In this document: positions 1 to 11,248 of the stretch, one piece after another | Numbering within the stretch: position 1 is the stretch's first letter | Layout: the number at the start of each line of letters is the position of its first letter | DNA from: Marthasterias glacialis | Lineage: Eukaryota; Echinodermata; Asteroidea; Forcipulatida; Asteriidae | Assembly: GCA_911728455.2 (NCBI GenBank) | Contig: OU452222.1 | Location: 4,834,108-4,898,107 of the forward strand | DNA length: 64,000 bases | Reading direction: 5' to 3' | Made by a program: the position numbers and the translations under genes | The notes under the pieces: model-generated | Told to the model about the DNA's origin: nothing | Seen by the model: the letters and a program-made list of their open reading frames with translations, nothing else | Databases searched by the model: none

Positions 1-83
1 TATTAATCAATTCATATAACCTGTGCTGAGTTCTGTTGCTTTTTAAAAGTGCTCATGTAGATTTTAAGCACCTGGCATGTAGC

Positions 84-336
84 TATTGATGGGTTGCTGT
101 AGACGCCATCTTTGATGACAATTTCTGTTTGGGCCTGTAGCAGCGTCAAGCTCTGTAAATTTCAATGCAGCTTGAGTTGCTTATCTACCGATCGTGGAAG
201 GAGTTTATGAAACGCACGCGTGCCTCGTGCAGTACTTACGCATAATGCACAGTTGTGGGCTCAAAAATGTGCAGTAGCTGTCATCAAAGATGGTTGATTT
301 TTCCCATTGTTGACGTCATGTGCAACCCATCTATAC
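84..336. mobile_element. Short non-autonomous TIR element (MITE-like)
   Basis: The left end reads TATTGATGGGTTGC and the right end is GCAACCCATCTATA, its reverse complement with one mismatch. A second inverted pair, CCATCTTTGATGAC on the left and GTCATCAAAGATGG on the right, lies inside. The element is about 250 bp and non-coding. The DNA-transposon superfamily cannot be assigned from the ends alone. Confidence 0.7.
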
Positions 337-371
337 ATGTAGTATGTCCTTCTTTTGCTTAGAATTCTGAA

Positions 372-572
372 CCAAATTTCATAATCATAGAGCTGCATAA
401 ACAGAAAATGTTGCTTAATCAATTTATGCGCTAAGTGAAAAAATAAACTGGAAACCAGTCACAAATGTTACATGTACACGTGACACGGCATTTTGGCTGG
501 TAACCTTAATCTGGTAAGCATAATTTTGTTGTGCTTAGCTGCTTTGTGTGCTTAAGCAGCTCTGTGAGAGCA
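372..572. mobile_element. TIR element of the GCTTAGCA / ACCAGTCACA family
   Basis: The segment carries the words that recur at 9161-9335 and 49074-49459: an AAATTTCATA-like left end, ACCAGTCACA, TGGCTGGTAACC, a TTGTGCTTAGC tract and AAGCAGCTCTGTGA near the right end. The ends are imperfect inverted repeats. It is non-coding and appears to be an old, decayed copy. Confidence 0.55.
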
Positions 573-3429
573 TACAGAAGTAACTAAGCAGTAAGCACTT
601 TCTGTAGTTTTGCCGACCAGTGGTTGGTATCATGCTTTGGTTGCAGAGTGTATTATTAAGCTCAAATAAATGCCCATGATACTTATTTGTATTATTGTTA
701 TTGTTTATTTGGCCAGAAGTACACAGCAGTTGTATACAGTAAACAAGTTAGAGACAATGATGGCTAAACAAAACAGTTACAGAGTAGGATACGAAAACTG
801 AACCCTTAACAAGTAGAAAACAAGAACAACCCTAATGTGCCCTATTTTCGACTGCAAGAGGGCGCCCTTTGAGGTAGATTGGGGGTCCAACTTTAGAAAT
901 AATGTGGTAAACCAGACGCATTTAGACTTCTAATAAAGCAGTTGATATACAACTTTTGAGTTTTTTTTTATTGACAGTATTACAGTGTAATCAGTGTAAG
1001 ATATTTGCTTGGGAAATTTGTATTTTTAATGTTTTGAAATATTTTTGTACTTTCAAAATGGAATGAGTATTGCGCCCTCTTGCTGTCAAAAATGTGGCCT
1101 TTTTATGATGGCCAGGAACAACACAAGTGTAATCAAACACTGTAGCTCGAAAGCCTGTTGATCCACTCACAAAAAGAGACATCAAATATTAATATAGAAT
1201 ATAACATAAATATACCAAATAAAGAATAAATACAAGTATATGCAATCTTGGAAACAAATTCAAAATATATGAATATGAAAATTAACCAAGGACAGTGTAT
1301 TAACTTGAGACACTAGAAACGACATGAACAAGGAGACAAGGGGAAATCAATCATCAAAGTTGAAGTGTAACCCTGAGAAAGTTCGATCAAGGACCGATGG
1401 TTAACTAGTGGTTGGTTAGTGACGTACAAAGTGCACGCGCACTGAAGTTGAAGTGTGAACGACTCTAGTCGTGTCATGTCCATGTGACTGTGAGAAACGG
1501 CGAAACCAACGTTATCACTTTTCTGATAACTGGTCTCCCCTCTGCACTGTGCGTATGAAACGGCTATTGGTAATCAGCAACGCGACCAACCTCGATATGC
1601 TGGTCGTGGATAGTCGACTTGACTAGTCCAACCGTTGTTGACTAGCGTGAGTTTGACCAGAGTTAGTTGAGCTATGGTTAACTATGGTCCTTGATTGAGC
1701 TTGCTCCTTGATGGCTACCCCTCCCTCGTCTCCCTGATCAAGCCGTTTGTAACTTTCCAAGAACTGGCTTCATTTACATGATAAATAAAACAAAAGCAAT
1801 AATTTGGCAGGAAGAGGCAAAAATAATCATGAAGTCAAAGTAATCAAACAATCTGCTTGAAGTAAACGAGAGACATGAACAGAAATTAATGCGAAGATTG
1901 TAGGGAGTAAATAGATAAATACATAAAATGAATAAAATGTATATAATAAAAAAAAAAAAAATAAATAGTTTAAATAATAAAATGAATAAGACACTTGTAA
2001 GTGAGATCTACGTAAAACAACATTACCTGACCGATGCTCAGTGCCGACCACAGCTGCCAGATCATTTTGTTATGTACTGTTGCAGTTTTGAGGGACTTAC
2101 TGTGATTATGTGATAAAGGCTCGGGGACCCAAAACACAATTGGGAAATCACGTTACCCCAATAACCTTAATATCGATAAAACCTAACCTTTTTGGGAGAG
2201 AAAATGTTGCATTGTAGGGAGAAAAAAAAAAACCCACAGATTGTGCTAAATAGAAATGTGCTGTGTTAAAAAAATTGCTTAGAAATGTCTAATAACTCCA
2301 CATCCCTTGGGGGTTCGATTTTCTCAGTGGTACAAATTCTCAGACGATAATTGAAGTCTTCATGATGGAGGTCTGGCCCCTTTCCACAATAAACACCATC
2401 AGTTTGACAGTCGCAAAGGACTTAATCCAAACAAGCTGTCTCATTATTTTTGAGAAGTCTTTGTGTCCCATCTGGGCTAATTAAAGCACATTACACGGGT
2501 ATGTGTACTCAGTTGTAAACATTTCTACACATCATCAATCTTGATCTCTCATGGTGTAAATGCCGTTGGTTATACGTTACGTACGTAAAGGCCATGCAGG
2601 TTTACATTACAGAGTAAAGCACGTTGAGAATTTGGGCAATTCTCAGTGTAATGTGCCAGTGGGCATTCACGATTGATCATTGGACGGAAGAGGAGTCTGC
2701 CTGGATATATGCTTTATGCACATGTATGTCGGCATTTAGCCAAATGAAAGTTAAGTTGCCAGGTTCTCATAAGTTCCCGCATGGAATTTTGGCCCTGCAA
2801 TAGTTTTTTGGTTGTTTATGTTCCATGATCCACCATAGGCATACCGCACGCTATCGCCTCTGAACTATCAAAAATAGAGGGCACTGTCTCCAGAGAAAAT
2901 GCTATCACTCTCGAACGGACCCAGGGGGAATAAATAACACAAATCCGGGACTAGACCAACTTGACACAAGTCCGGAACCAGACTAAAACTTCAAACAGCG
3001 CCCTCCATAGTTTATTCATTACATACATGTACATTTGTACATAACCCATTTGTACATAACCCGTTGTAATATGCTAAAAACACCTTTGAACCAAGATTAG
3101 CCCTGCATGGAAAATTGTCACCACTCATTGTTATTATTTTTGTAAAGTCCGAACAGGTCGGCTGACCAAGTCCTTATTTTCCATCAAAAGCGTCTATTGA
3201 CCTTTTGACCCCTTGCCATTTTTGGTCTATTGACCCCTTAACCCCATGCCATTTTGGGAGTCAAGATGCGTGTTAAGATATGGTGCTGCTGTAACTGCAT
3301 GTGCATCACCTAAAAAGTGTCCTGCTCTGTAGTAATGCACATAGGGATTCTGACATCAGTTGAATTGGGTCAATGCATGGACAGTCAGGTAGCCCTGGAA
3401 AAAAAGCGGGAACATTAAAAGTACAATAG
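573..3429. other. No gene recognised; AT-rich, probably intronic
   Basis: No supported exon was found on either strand. Open frames are short, lack recognisable motifs, and some run through poly-A or poly-T tracts (for example around 1950). If the gene ending at 5998 extends leftward, this would be intron. The stretch 690-790 with its TTATTGTTATTG start resembles the reversed 3' tail of a non-LTR element, but this is weak. Confidence 0.4.
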
Positions 3430-3710
3430 ATGTTAAATCAACCTCTATTATAATGGTTGCGGTACACGCTGCTGATAGGATTCAAACTGCCTCTAGTTGC
3501 CGGGCAATCGCGGTGGTCTAGTTGGTAAGACATCTGCTCTAGAATGGCGTGGGTCATGGGTTTGAATCTCGCCCAAGGAATATGTCGGTGGATTTTTTTT
3601 TCACAGGACTCGAGAGGTTGGGGGGGGAAGTGTTGAGCATACAGTGCTTAACACACATTGGTGTATGGGTGAAAAGACAAACAATAATATTAAAAGTAGC
3701 ATTCATTTTG
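3430..3710 (+). mobile_element. tRNA-derived SINE, copy 1
   Basis: Positions about 3508-3575 look like a tRNA gene head, with an A-box-like GGTCTAGTTGGTAAGACA and a B-box-like GGGTTTGAATCTC. The body that follows (a poly-T tract, TTTCACAGGA, CATACAGTGCTTA, CACACATTG, TGTATGGGT) recurs at 16857-16925. The 60 bp upstream of the head matches the upstream part of the second copy in reverse orientation, so the head region is probably a fold-back. It is not a functional tRNA, as the cloverleaf is imperfect. Confidence 0.6.
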
Positions 3711-3760
3711 ACATGTGTGAAACTAACGATCATTTTTCATTGGCCTTGGGGTTAGCTCCA

Positions 3761-3780
3761 CCCCCCCCCCCCCCCCCCCC
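3761..3780. repeat. Poly-C run (20 C)
   Basis: Twenty consecutive C residues follow GTTAGCTCCA. Such runs are prone to length variation and sequencing error and could form a G-quadruplex on the other strand. Confidence 0.9.
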
Positions 3781-4198
3781 GCGTCCTCCTTGGTCTTTCC
3801 GAGTGGCAATGTTTATGATATGTAGAGCTTGAAAAGTTCTTTTCTCCGTGTGAAATGTACACAAATTGCATGAGCATTGGTTGTTATTGCAAGTCGACTG
3901 TCCCCCTTTGAAAACGACTGTTACGTTCGATGTCTTGCTAAGTTATATGTGAGAGAAGCCAGCCTGTTTATTTTCCTTTCTGTTTTGATTGAAACCTGTA
4001 CAGACTAATTTGTCGCCTAACGAGGAGACTAGGTAACAGCACTAAACGCAGCCGTTGCTGTGGCGGTGTTGTTAACAGTTTTGACCAATAATTTTCTTGC
4101 TGTTTGGCTGTATAATAAACAGTGCAGCCACCAACCGCCTTTTTGGGATGACAAATAAGTCAACGGGATAAAAAATGGCTTTATAAAGGTGTATGTTG

Positions 4199-5060
4199 AG
4201 ATCAAAGATCATAGAGCACCGTAGGCGCAAGATGGGGAACTCTGGCTGAAAAGTGAAATCTCACTGGACGCCATTTCGGCAAGTGACTCTATTGATACAA
4301 CACTGATACGTGCGGGATAAAAAATGGCTTAATAAAGGTGTATGTTGAGATCAAAGATTATAGAGCACCGTAGGCGCAAGATGGGGAACTCTGGCTGAAA
4401 TGTGAAATCTCACTGGACGCCATTTCGGCAAGTGACTCTATTGATACAACACTGATACGTGCGGGATAAAAAATGGCTTAATAAAGGTGTATGTTGAGAT
4501 CAAAGATCATAGAGCACCGTAGGCGCAAGATGGGGAACTCTGGCTGAAATGTGAAATCTCACTGGACGCCATTTCGGCAAGTGACTCTATTGATACAACA
4601 CTGATACGTGCGGGATAAAAAATGGCTTAATAAAGGTGTATGTTGAGATCAAAGATTATAGAGCACCGTAGGCGCAAGATGGGGAACTCTGGCTGAAAAG
4701 TGAAATCTCACTGGACGCCATTTCGGCAAGTGACTCTATTGATACAACACTGATACGTGCGGGATAAAAAATGGCTTAATAAAGGTGTATGTTGAGATCA
4801 AAGATCATAGAGCACCGTAGGCGCAAGATGGGGAACTCTGGCTGAAATGTGAAATCTCACTGGATGCCATTTCGGCAAGTGACTCTATTGATACAACACT
4901 GATACGTGCGGACCAGTGTAGACAAGGACAATTGCTATCAATGGGAAACACAGGCATTCACTTGCCGAAATGGCGCCCATGCGTATTTCACTTTCCAACA
5001 GGTAGATAAAGGCCCAGTTCCCCATCTTGCGCCTACGGCGCTCTATAATCTTTGGTTGAG
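4199..5060. mobile_element. TIR element with left arm amplified into five 149-bp tandem units
   Basis: A unit containing AGCACCGTAGGCGCAAGATG and CCATTTCGGCAAGTGA occurs five times, with TGCGGGATAA at 4311, 4460, 4609 and 4758, and the last unit ending at TGCGG 4907, so the period is exactly 149 bp. At 4955-5055 the same arm appears once more in reverse complement (CACTTGCCGAAATGGCG, then CCATCTTGCGCCTACGG). This is the structure of a TIR element whose left arm has been tandemly amplified. Units alternate AGATCATAG and AGATTATAG, hinting at dimer-wise expansion. The array ends about 80 bp before the splice acceptor at 5140-5141. Confidence 0.8.
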
Positions 5061-5141
5061 ATGACCAATGATCTATGAAGTGAGCACTTACTGAGGTAAC
5101 ACATCAAGTAAACTCTTGTATATTTCTTTGCCATTTTACAG

Positions 5142-5998
5142 ATGAGCAGGAGACGGACGATGAAAAATCCGGAGGGCTCGACCGGCTCCTCATAAACCGC
5201 CAAATACGGCACCGTAAGACTGTACCGACCAAAGACTCGACCCACCAGATCAAAAGCAGTACCAAGGTGTCCTCCCGGGGCGGATACAGCTCCTCGGACG
5301 CCAGCGACGACGACACGGAGACCCGACGCCGATCGGAGAAGTTTGACATTCCACACAAGGGCCAGCGACGGGGCAGCAAGGACGGCCCGCCCAGTGGGGG
5401 GAGCAGCAGTGGGACTGGTAACAATGCAGGCGGGTTCGGAGGTGGAGGTGGGGGAAAGAACAGCGGATCAAACAGCTCTGGAGGTGGCAATGGTGGCGAT
5501 AACAACAGTGGTAATGTCGGTAACGGCAGCAACTATGAGAGGAAGAAGAGTAATGAACTCCGAGAGAGTCTGAAGCAGAGTAATTTAAGCGTGAACTCCT
5601 CCAATTCCTCCAGCTCGTACAGTATAGGCAAGTTTGCCATCGATCCCAACAACACAACACCCAGTGACTCTGACGATCAGGCGTCTGATTCGGCCAAGAC
5701 CTGGTCCAAGAAAGACAATCTGAGCCGCTCGGACAGCAACCTCTACATCATCCCCAAAGATTCCGACAAGAGCAACCTCCAGAACGGCTCACCCGTCAAG
5801 AAGCAGCTCAAGCGGGACAGCGCCAACCTGAGCGGGAAGCAGAACGCCGATCTGAACAGCAATATGGCCACGAGGCCCAGCAAGACGCGCAACAAGGAGA
5901 TCCGGAAGAAACGCAACCGCATCGGAAGCACCGAGGTCAGCGAGCCCCCTCTCAAACCCGGGGGGAAGTCGGATAGTAGCTGTTGTCGGCTCATTTGA
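5142..5998 (+). CDS. Last coding exon of an unidentified gene; Ser/Gly/Asn-rich tail with CaaX-like C-terminus
   Basis: The exon opens after a pyrimidine-rich TTTGCCATTTTACAG acceptor. The frame is entered two bases in (codons start at 5144) and stays open to TGA at 5996-5998, giving 284 complete residues. The start of the protein lies left of the window. The N-terminal part (residues 1-45) is charged, with EQETDDEKSGG and an RQIRHRK basic stretch. Residues 45-60 are Ser/Asp-rich (SSSDASDDDTE). About residues 85-130 are Gly/Ser/Asn-rich low complexity. The last third is basic (KTRNKEIRKKRNR) and ends SSCCRLI. The final CRLI fits a CaaX prenylation box, so membrane anchoring is possible; this is inference. 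GC content and codon use stand out sharply from the AT-rich flanks, supporting real coding. I do not recognise the family. The long antisense frames over this exon are shadows. Confidence 0.8.
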
Positions 5999-7260
5999 CA
6001 ATGATGGACAAGGTTTAAAGGGATTAGGCAGTGACTACACACGATTGCTGTGACAGATGTTTAGAATTGTGATACTGTTGTAGACATTCATATCGTGCTA
6101 CAAAAAAAAAGTAGGTTTAACAAAACAAACAAGAAAAAGGATTTAGAGTGTTTAAAAATGTATTACGTAGTTTGCCTGGCCCCTTTAAACTGATGGTACT
6201 CATATATGATGCAAAAAAATGGTTGTAGGTCTGTTTTAGTTACGTACATGTAGCTGCAAATCCAGAAATCTCATCTTCCGCTCATCGTTAGAGATTGTAT
6301 GTCGTGTAACATAATCTGTGAATCAATGAATGCGTTTAGATACTGTGTGCTCATTGTCCATGAATCTCACTGCATTTGTACAGTCGGACCACACGAACGC
6401 TGTGAAACAAATGCCAGATGTTTCTTCGTTTTTTGTTTTTTTAAACATTTTGCTCTATTTCCTCACATAACATTCCCAGCAAAAGGGAAAGTAACAGTGT
6501 TTTACACTTTTGGTGTAAGAACTTCCTAAACCTAAAAGAAAACTTATTTCTGCCATGAAGATTTTTTGTTAAATTTGCATCGGTTGATTTGGTGTTTCCA
6601 ATTTCGGTTGCCTACGATAATACTTTTTGCCAAAAAGAAAAGCTCCCAAAAATATATATGTACTTCAACGGCTTCAAGAGGGGTTTCAAATTTAAGAGAG
6701 AGAAAAAATCCATTGAAAAAATATGAACTTTTGTAAAGATGTAGCCAGAAAAAAACAGTTATTCCTCCCCTTAGGAATTTTCCCCATTCTGGAGTGGATG
6801 AATGACAAATTTCAATCAACGAAGATGCATTTAGGATATAGGGTAAGATAAAGTATTCTAGCTGCAGAAATGACTTTTTAAATATGTAAGAATGTACAGC
6901 ACGATGAAAAAATATAATATTCTAAAACGGAGGGGAATAAAATCTTCTACCTTGTTTTTAAACAAATGTTTGCGATTGCCCTTGCCCAGAAAGAAACGTT
7001 GTAATTATCACAATAGTTTGTCAAAGTGTTTCTTTCACCCTCCATCTTTATTCAGGGAAGCCATTCAGGGAAGCCATAATTAAGGGACTGAGAAAAAAAA
7101 CACAAGTTTAACGGCAGATCTTGCTGCCTATCTGACAGCAAGAGATGAAAACTTGAACTCAGTTTTTCGTTTTCAGAGAGCATTTCAAAATGTGATGCCA
7201 ATGACTTCAGAGCAATGTGTGTTCCGTGTGGAATGCTAGCTGGAACTCACTTTATGCTCT
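5999..7260 (+). other. Probable 3' UTR of the gene ending at 5998
   Basis: The sequence after the stop is AT-rich, low in repeats and has no plausible exon. An AATAAA at 6936-6941 is a candidate polyadenylation signal; another is at 8954-8959, beyond the minisatellites. Which is used cannot be told from sequence. Confidence 0.4.
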
Positions 7261-7269
7261 GAGTGGATT

Positions 7270-7591
7270 GGAACACGTGTGTTCAGAGTAGCTCACTGGA
7301 ACACTGTGTGTTCTGAGGAGAACCCTGGACACTGTAGGTCCCCAGTAGAACACTGGAACACTGTGTGTTCTGAGAAGAACACTGTGACTGTATGTTCCTA
7401 GTAGAACACTGGAACACTGTATGTTCTGAAGAGAACACTGTAGACACTGTAGGTCCCCAGTAGAACACTGGAACACTGTGTGTTCTGAGGAGAACACTGT
7501 GACTGTATGTTCCTAGTAGAACACTGGAACACTGTATGTTCTGAAGAGAACACTGTAGACACTGTAGGTCCCCAGTAGAACACTGGAACAC
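7270..7591. repeat. Minisatellite, 56-59 bp units of two alternating types
   Basis: About five units share GTAGAACACTGGAACACTGT and TGTTCTGA(A/G)GAGAACAC. Alternate units carry either GACACTGTAGGTCCCCA or GACTGTATGTTCCTAG, so the true repeat is a dimer of about 115 bp. Open frames here on the minus strand are produced by the repeat and are not taken as genes. Confidence 0.85.
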
Positions 7592-7916
7592 TTCCAATTT
7601 GTTTTGATTGGAAAGGGAAATTGCCGTTGATTTTCTTTGCGTTTTCCTTATAAACGGGAAGCAGGACATAACATTCATGGATGGTAGATTTTATATTTAA
7701 TTTTTGACTTTTTAAAACAAAAAGTACCCCATGTTTAATGCCCCATTCTGCTGGTTCAGATATCGGGTCTCTCTGTTTTATTCATTCTTGATATTCATAT
7801 AGCTTTGAGCAAGGTTGACTGCGCACTATTGGTAATTAAGGCTGGGCTGAGAAATGCAAAACATATACATGCACCAGAAAGAAAATTACATATAGAGTAC
7901 TGGTTCACCATACATG

Positions 7917-8845
7917 TAGTGGACTGGCTCACTGTAGTGGACTGGCTCACTGTAGTGGACTGGCTCACTTTAGTGGGACTGGCTCACTCTAATGGACTGG
8001 CTTACTGTAGTGGACTGGCTCACTGTAGTGGACTGGCTCACTGTAGTGGACTGGCTCACTGTAGTGGACTGGCTCACTGTAGTGGACTGGCTCACTGTAG
8101 TGGACTGGCTCACTGTAGTGGACTGGCTCACTGCAATGGACTGGCTCACTCTAATGGACTGGCTTACTGTAGTGGACTGGCTCACTGTAGTGGACTGGCT
8201 CACTTTAGTGGGACTGGCTCACTCTAATGGACTGGCTTACTGTAGTGGACTGGCTCACTGTAGTGGACTGGCTCACTGTAGTGGACTGGCTCACTGTAGT
8301 GGACTGGCTCACTGTAGTGGACTGGCTCACTGTAGTGGACTGGCTCACTGCAATGGACTGGCTCACTGCAAAGGACTGGCTCACTGTAGTGGACTGGCTC
8401 ACTGCAAAGGACTGGCTCACTGTAGTGGACTGGCTCACTGTAGTGGACTGGCTCACTGTAGTGGACTGGATCACTGTAATGGACTGGCTCACTGCAATGG
8501 ACTGGCTCACTGCAATGGTCTGGCTCACCGCAATGGACTGGCTTACTGTAGTGGACTGGCTCACAGTAATGGACTGGCTCACTGTAGTGGACTGGCTCAC
8601 AGTAATGGACTGGCTCACTGTAGTGGACTGGCTCACTGTAGTGGACTGGCTTACTGTACATTTAGTGGACTGGCTCACTGTAATGGACTGGTTCACTGTA
8701 ATGGATTGCCTCATTGTAATGGACTGGCTCACTGTAGTGGACTGGCTCACTGTAGTGGACTGGCTTACTGTAGTGGACTGGCTCACTGTAGTAGGTTGGC
8801 TTACTGTAGTGGGTTGGCTTACTGTAGTGGACTGGCTCACTGACC
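7917..8845. repeat. 18-bp minisatellite, about 50 copies
   Basis: The unit is GTAGTGGACTGGCTCACT with few variants (GCAATG, GTAATG, TTAGTGG, and TTACTG for CTCACT). Because 18 is a multiple of three, several frames stay open on both strands (VDWLT- and SQSTTV-type peptides). Frame shifts occur at irregular units near 7975, 8210 and 8660. There is no start context, splice signal or composition to support a protein. It may lie in the 3' UTR of the upstream gene. Confidence 0.9.
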
Positions 8846-9160
8846 TCTGTAAACAATTTGAAATTCACATGTTATATCTACTACCACCTGGCACCACTCT
8901 ACCTCTGTTCGCAGTCAAACCAAACTGACGTCCTCCAGTCAACATTTGTCCCAAATAAATGAAGCAAACTAAACAGTCTGTGGTATTATTTTGAAGTTAA
9001 AAACAAAGCTCACTAGTTATATTTGAACTAACTTGTTTTGTTATACCTCGTTATGTAATGTTCATATCAAATAGCTTGGTTAAAATTAAAGTTAAGCGGA
9101 CATCAAACGGGTAGTAAAATGGGAGTTTATTTTAAAGGTAAAAAAAAAAGGGGGAAAAAT

Positions 9161-9335
9161 GGGCCCAATTTTATGGAGTAGCTTAACAAAGAATAGTGCT
9201 TGGCAAGTTTTACAGAGTACCAGTCACAAGCAATGTAAATCGACTGGTATTTTGGCTGGTAATCTGTTTTCGCTGAGCACAATTGTCCTGTGTCTAGCAA
9301 ATTGGTGTGGTTAACAGCTTTACGCTATTGGGCCC
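9161..9335. mobile_element. TIR element, GGGCCCAATTT family
   Basis: The left end GGGCCCAATTTTATGG and right end CTATTGGGCCC are inverted. The interior has ACCAGTCACA and TTTGGCTGGTAATC as in the copies at 372-572 and 49267-49459. Confidence 0.7.
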
Positions 9336-10831
9336 TGAAGTTTGGAAAATATTTAAATCTCGAAATGTGAAATGTGTATATTGAAGCTTGCCGACAGATG
9401 TTTTTGCCACAGAAGCAAGCCACTCTCTTTCGATGTCATTTTTCATCTTGCTGAGAGTTACGGCTATTTTAACAGTTTTATTTTTATTATTTTTATTTTA
9501 TTTATTTTTTTTTCAAAAGTGGAAAAGGTAAGCTTTCTTAGGCCCAAACTTCTCCCCCAAATTTGTACTTAAAATTTCCAGATGATTTGTTGAATAGCGG
9601 TTAAAAAAAGTAGCAAAGTTTTCTTGATGTACATGTATGTATTTGGTAAGTCTTTCTCTTAAGATGCAATATTACCGGTGTAAAAAGTCATATAATTTTT
9701 ACAATTTTTTTAATGGCCATTTTTGTGAAGAGACAAGTTCTCCTTCAAGTAGGTTTTTTTTTTTGCCCTCAAGACGAAATCACTTTACAGATTGATAAAG
9801 GCTTGTTTTATTTTTTTAAATCATCCCGATCTTGTTGGTTTTGCCATTTCCAATTTTAAGGCTGCGATTGCACAATAACCCCTGCATAATGGTCGAAAAC
9901 CGGCGAAATAATGAAGACCATTTTTCCTCTTTGTGTGGATAAAGTGTTAAATGACGTTGTGCATGCTCTGTGCACGCTCAGTAGTGGAATGTCCGGGTGA
10001 CCTTTGATCCGGTATTCTGATTTTACACACAATGGCGTGTTTAAACGTTGCCATTTGCTGGCTCGGACAATATTCTAGTGTATACGCGTCATCCGGCGGC
10101 AAAATGGTTCATCATTGGAGCCAGTTTGTGGGCGTTGGCTTTCGATCGGAAATCTGTCAAACTTATCAACGTGATATGCAACATCAGGAACAAATGCTAA
10201 ATATAACTTTCACGCATCCCGATACCAGTGTTGTTCACCATTTGCAAATTAGTACAGTTTTTTTGTATTTACTCTTTACTAGGCCTCGTACATACATGTA
10301 CATAGAAACTTATACAATGCGTTTATGTTAGATTACTACCAAAAGGGAAATACTTGGTAACGCTGAGTTGCAGAGCTGTGTGTGTTTTTTGCATCGGAAG
10401 ATTTGTACGCCTGTATGTGTAGAGTTTTTACTATTCTGTTTTGTATTTTAAGGCTCAACTGTCCGTCTGTGTCATAGTGTTATACATGTAGATGTACATT
10501 AATTATGTATATTTTAATAAGACACTTAATATAAGAACAGTATTCAATTAACATAATTATATATAATAAAAAAAAAAAACAATTTCAAGAAGTTTTTACA
10601 TATGTGTAGAGTTTGTTTCTCCAACTGGAAACAAATTCAGGGGAGCTGTTGTAAAAAAAAAAATACCAAAGGCGTTGATTTGTGTATGGGCGGGAAGGAA
10701 GGGGGGGAAGGGTATGTGGGGGAATAGAGAGAAGTATGAACGAGTTATTTTTTTAACGTCTGAAATGGTCTTGAAGTATTCTTAAGAGTAGGCTTGAAAA
10801 CAAGAGCAACTCACAAGTTGATTTGCAAACG
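9336..10831. other. No gene recognised; includes a repeat fragment at about 9955-10050
   Basis: The stretch is AT-rich with homopolymer T tracts. At 9955-10020 the words CTGTGCACGCTCAGTAGTGG, TGTCCGGGTGACCTTTG and GGTATTC match the repeat at 48236-48290, so this is a fragment of that family. The short open frame 10032-10331 has no recognisable motif and is not called. Confidence 0.45.
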
Positions 10832-11130
10832 GTCATTGTAAGGCTGGTCTGACTAGGCGGCTACGGCTACGACTAGATCGCCGCGTCATCATGCCTGGAA
10901 GTATAGGATGTCCTGTAAAAAACACCCTCAGCAACAGCCGTGGCTGTAGCCGTAGCCAGAGCTGCCAATTCAGAAAACAGGTCATTGTAAGGCTGGTCTG
11001 ACTAGGCGGCTACGGCTACGACTAGATCGCCGCGTCATCATGCCTGGAAGTATAGGATGTCCTGTTAAAAAACACCCTCAGCAACAGCCGTGGCTGTAGC
11101 CGTAGCCAGAGCTGCCAATTCAGAAAACAG
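10832..11130. mobile_element. Two tandem 149-bp copies of an inverted-arm element
   Basis: GTCATTGTAAGGCTGGTCTG starts at 10832 and again at 10981. Each copy has a left arm with GGCGGCTACGGCTACGAC and a right arm with GTGGCTGTAGCCGTAGCC, which can pair. The two copies are nearly identical, so the tandem duplication is recent. Confidence 0.8.
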
Positions 11131-11248
11131 TCTGACTTCAGATTTAATGGGAATTACTTCAATTTTCGGGGAGTGTCTGCTGTGCCCCCAATCACCCTAA
11201 AAGTTAGCAGCGAATTATATGGTTAAGAACACCCGATACTCCTAATTT

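Noticed and set aside
3508..3575. Possible tRNA gene
   Set aside because: A and B boxes are present but stems are imperfect and a SINE body follows that recurs at 16857; treated as a SINE head.
5033..5660. Several antisense frames over the 5142-5998 exon, including a Pro/Leu-rich 142-codon one
   Set aside because: They mirror the Gly/Ser-rich coding strand; the plus strand has the acceptor, frame continuity and stop.
7992..8928. Long plus- and minus-strand frames of 211-283 codons (VDWLT / SQSTTV repeats)
   Set aside because: They follow from an 18-bp tandem repeat being a multiple of three. There is no start context, splice signals or non-repeat coding sequence.
10032..10331. 99-codon frame
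   Set aside because: It starts within a fragment of a dispersed repeat and shows no motif.
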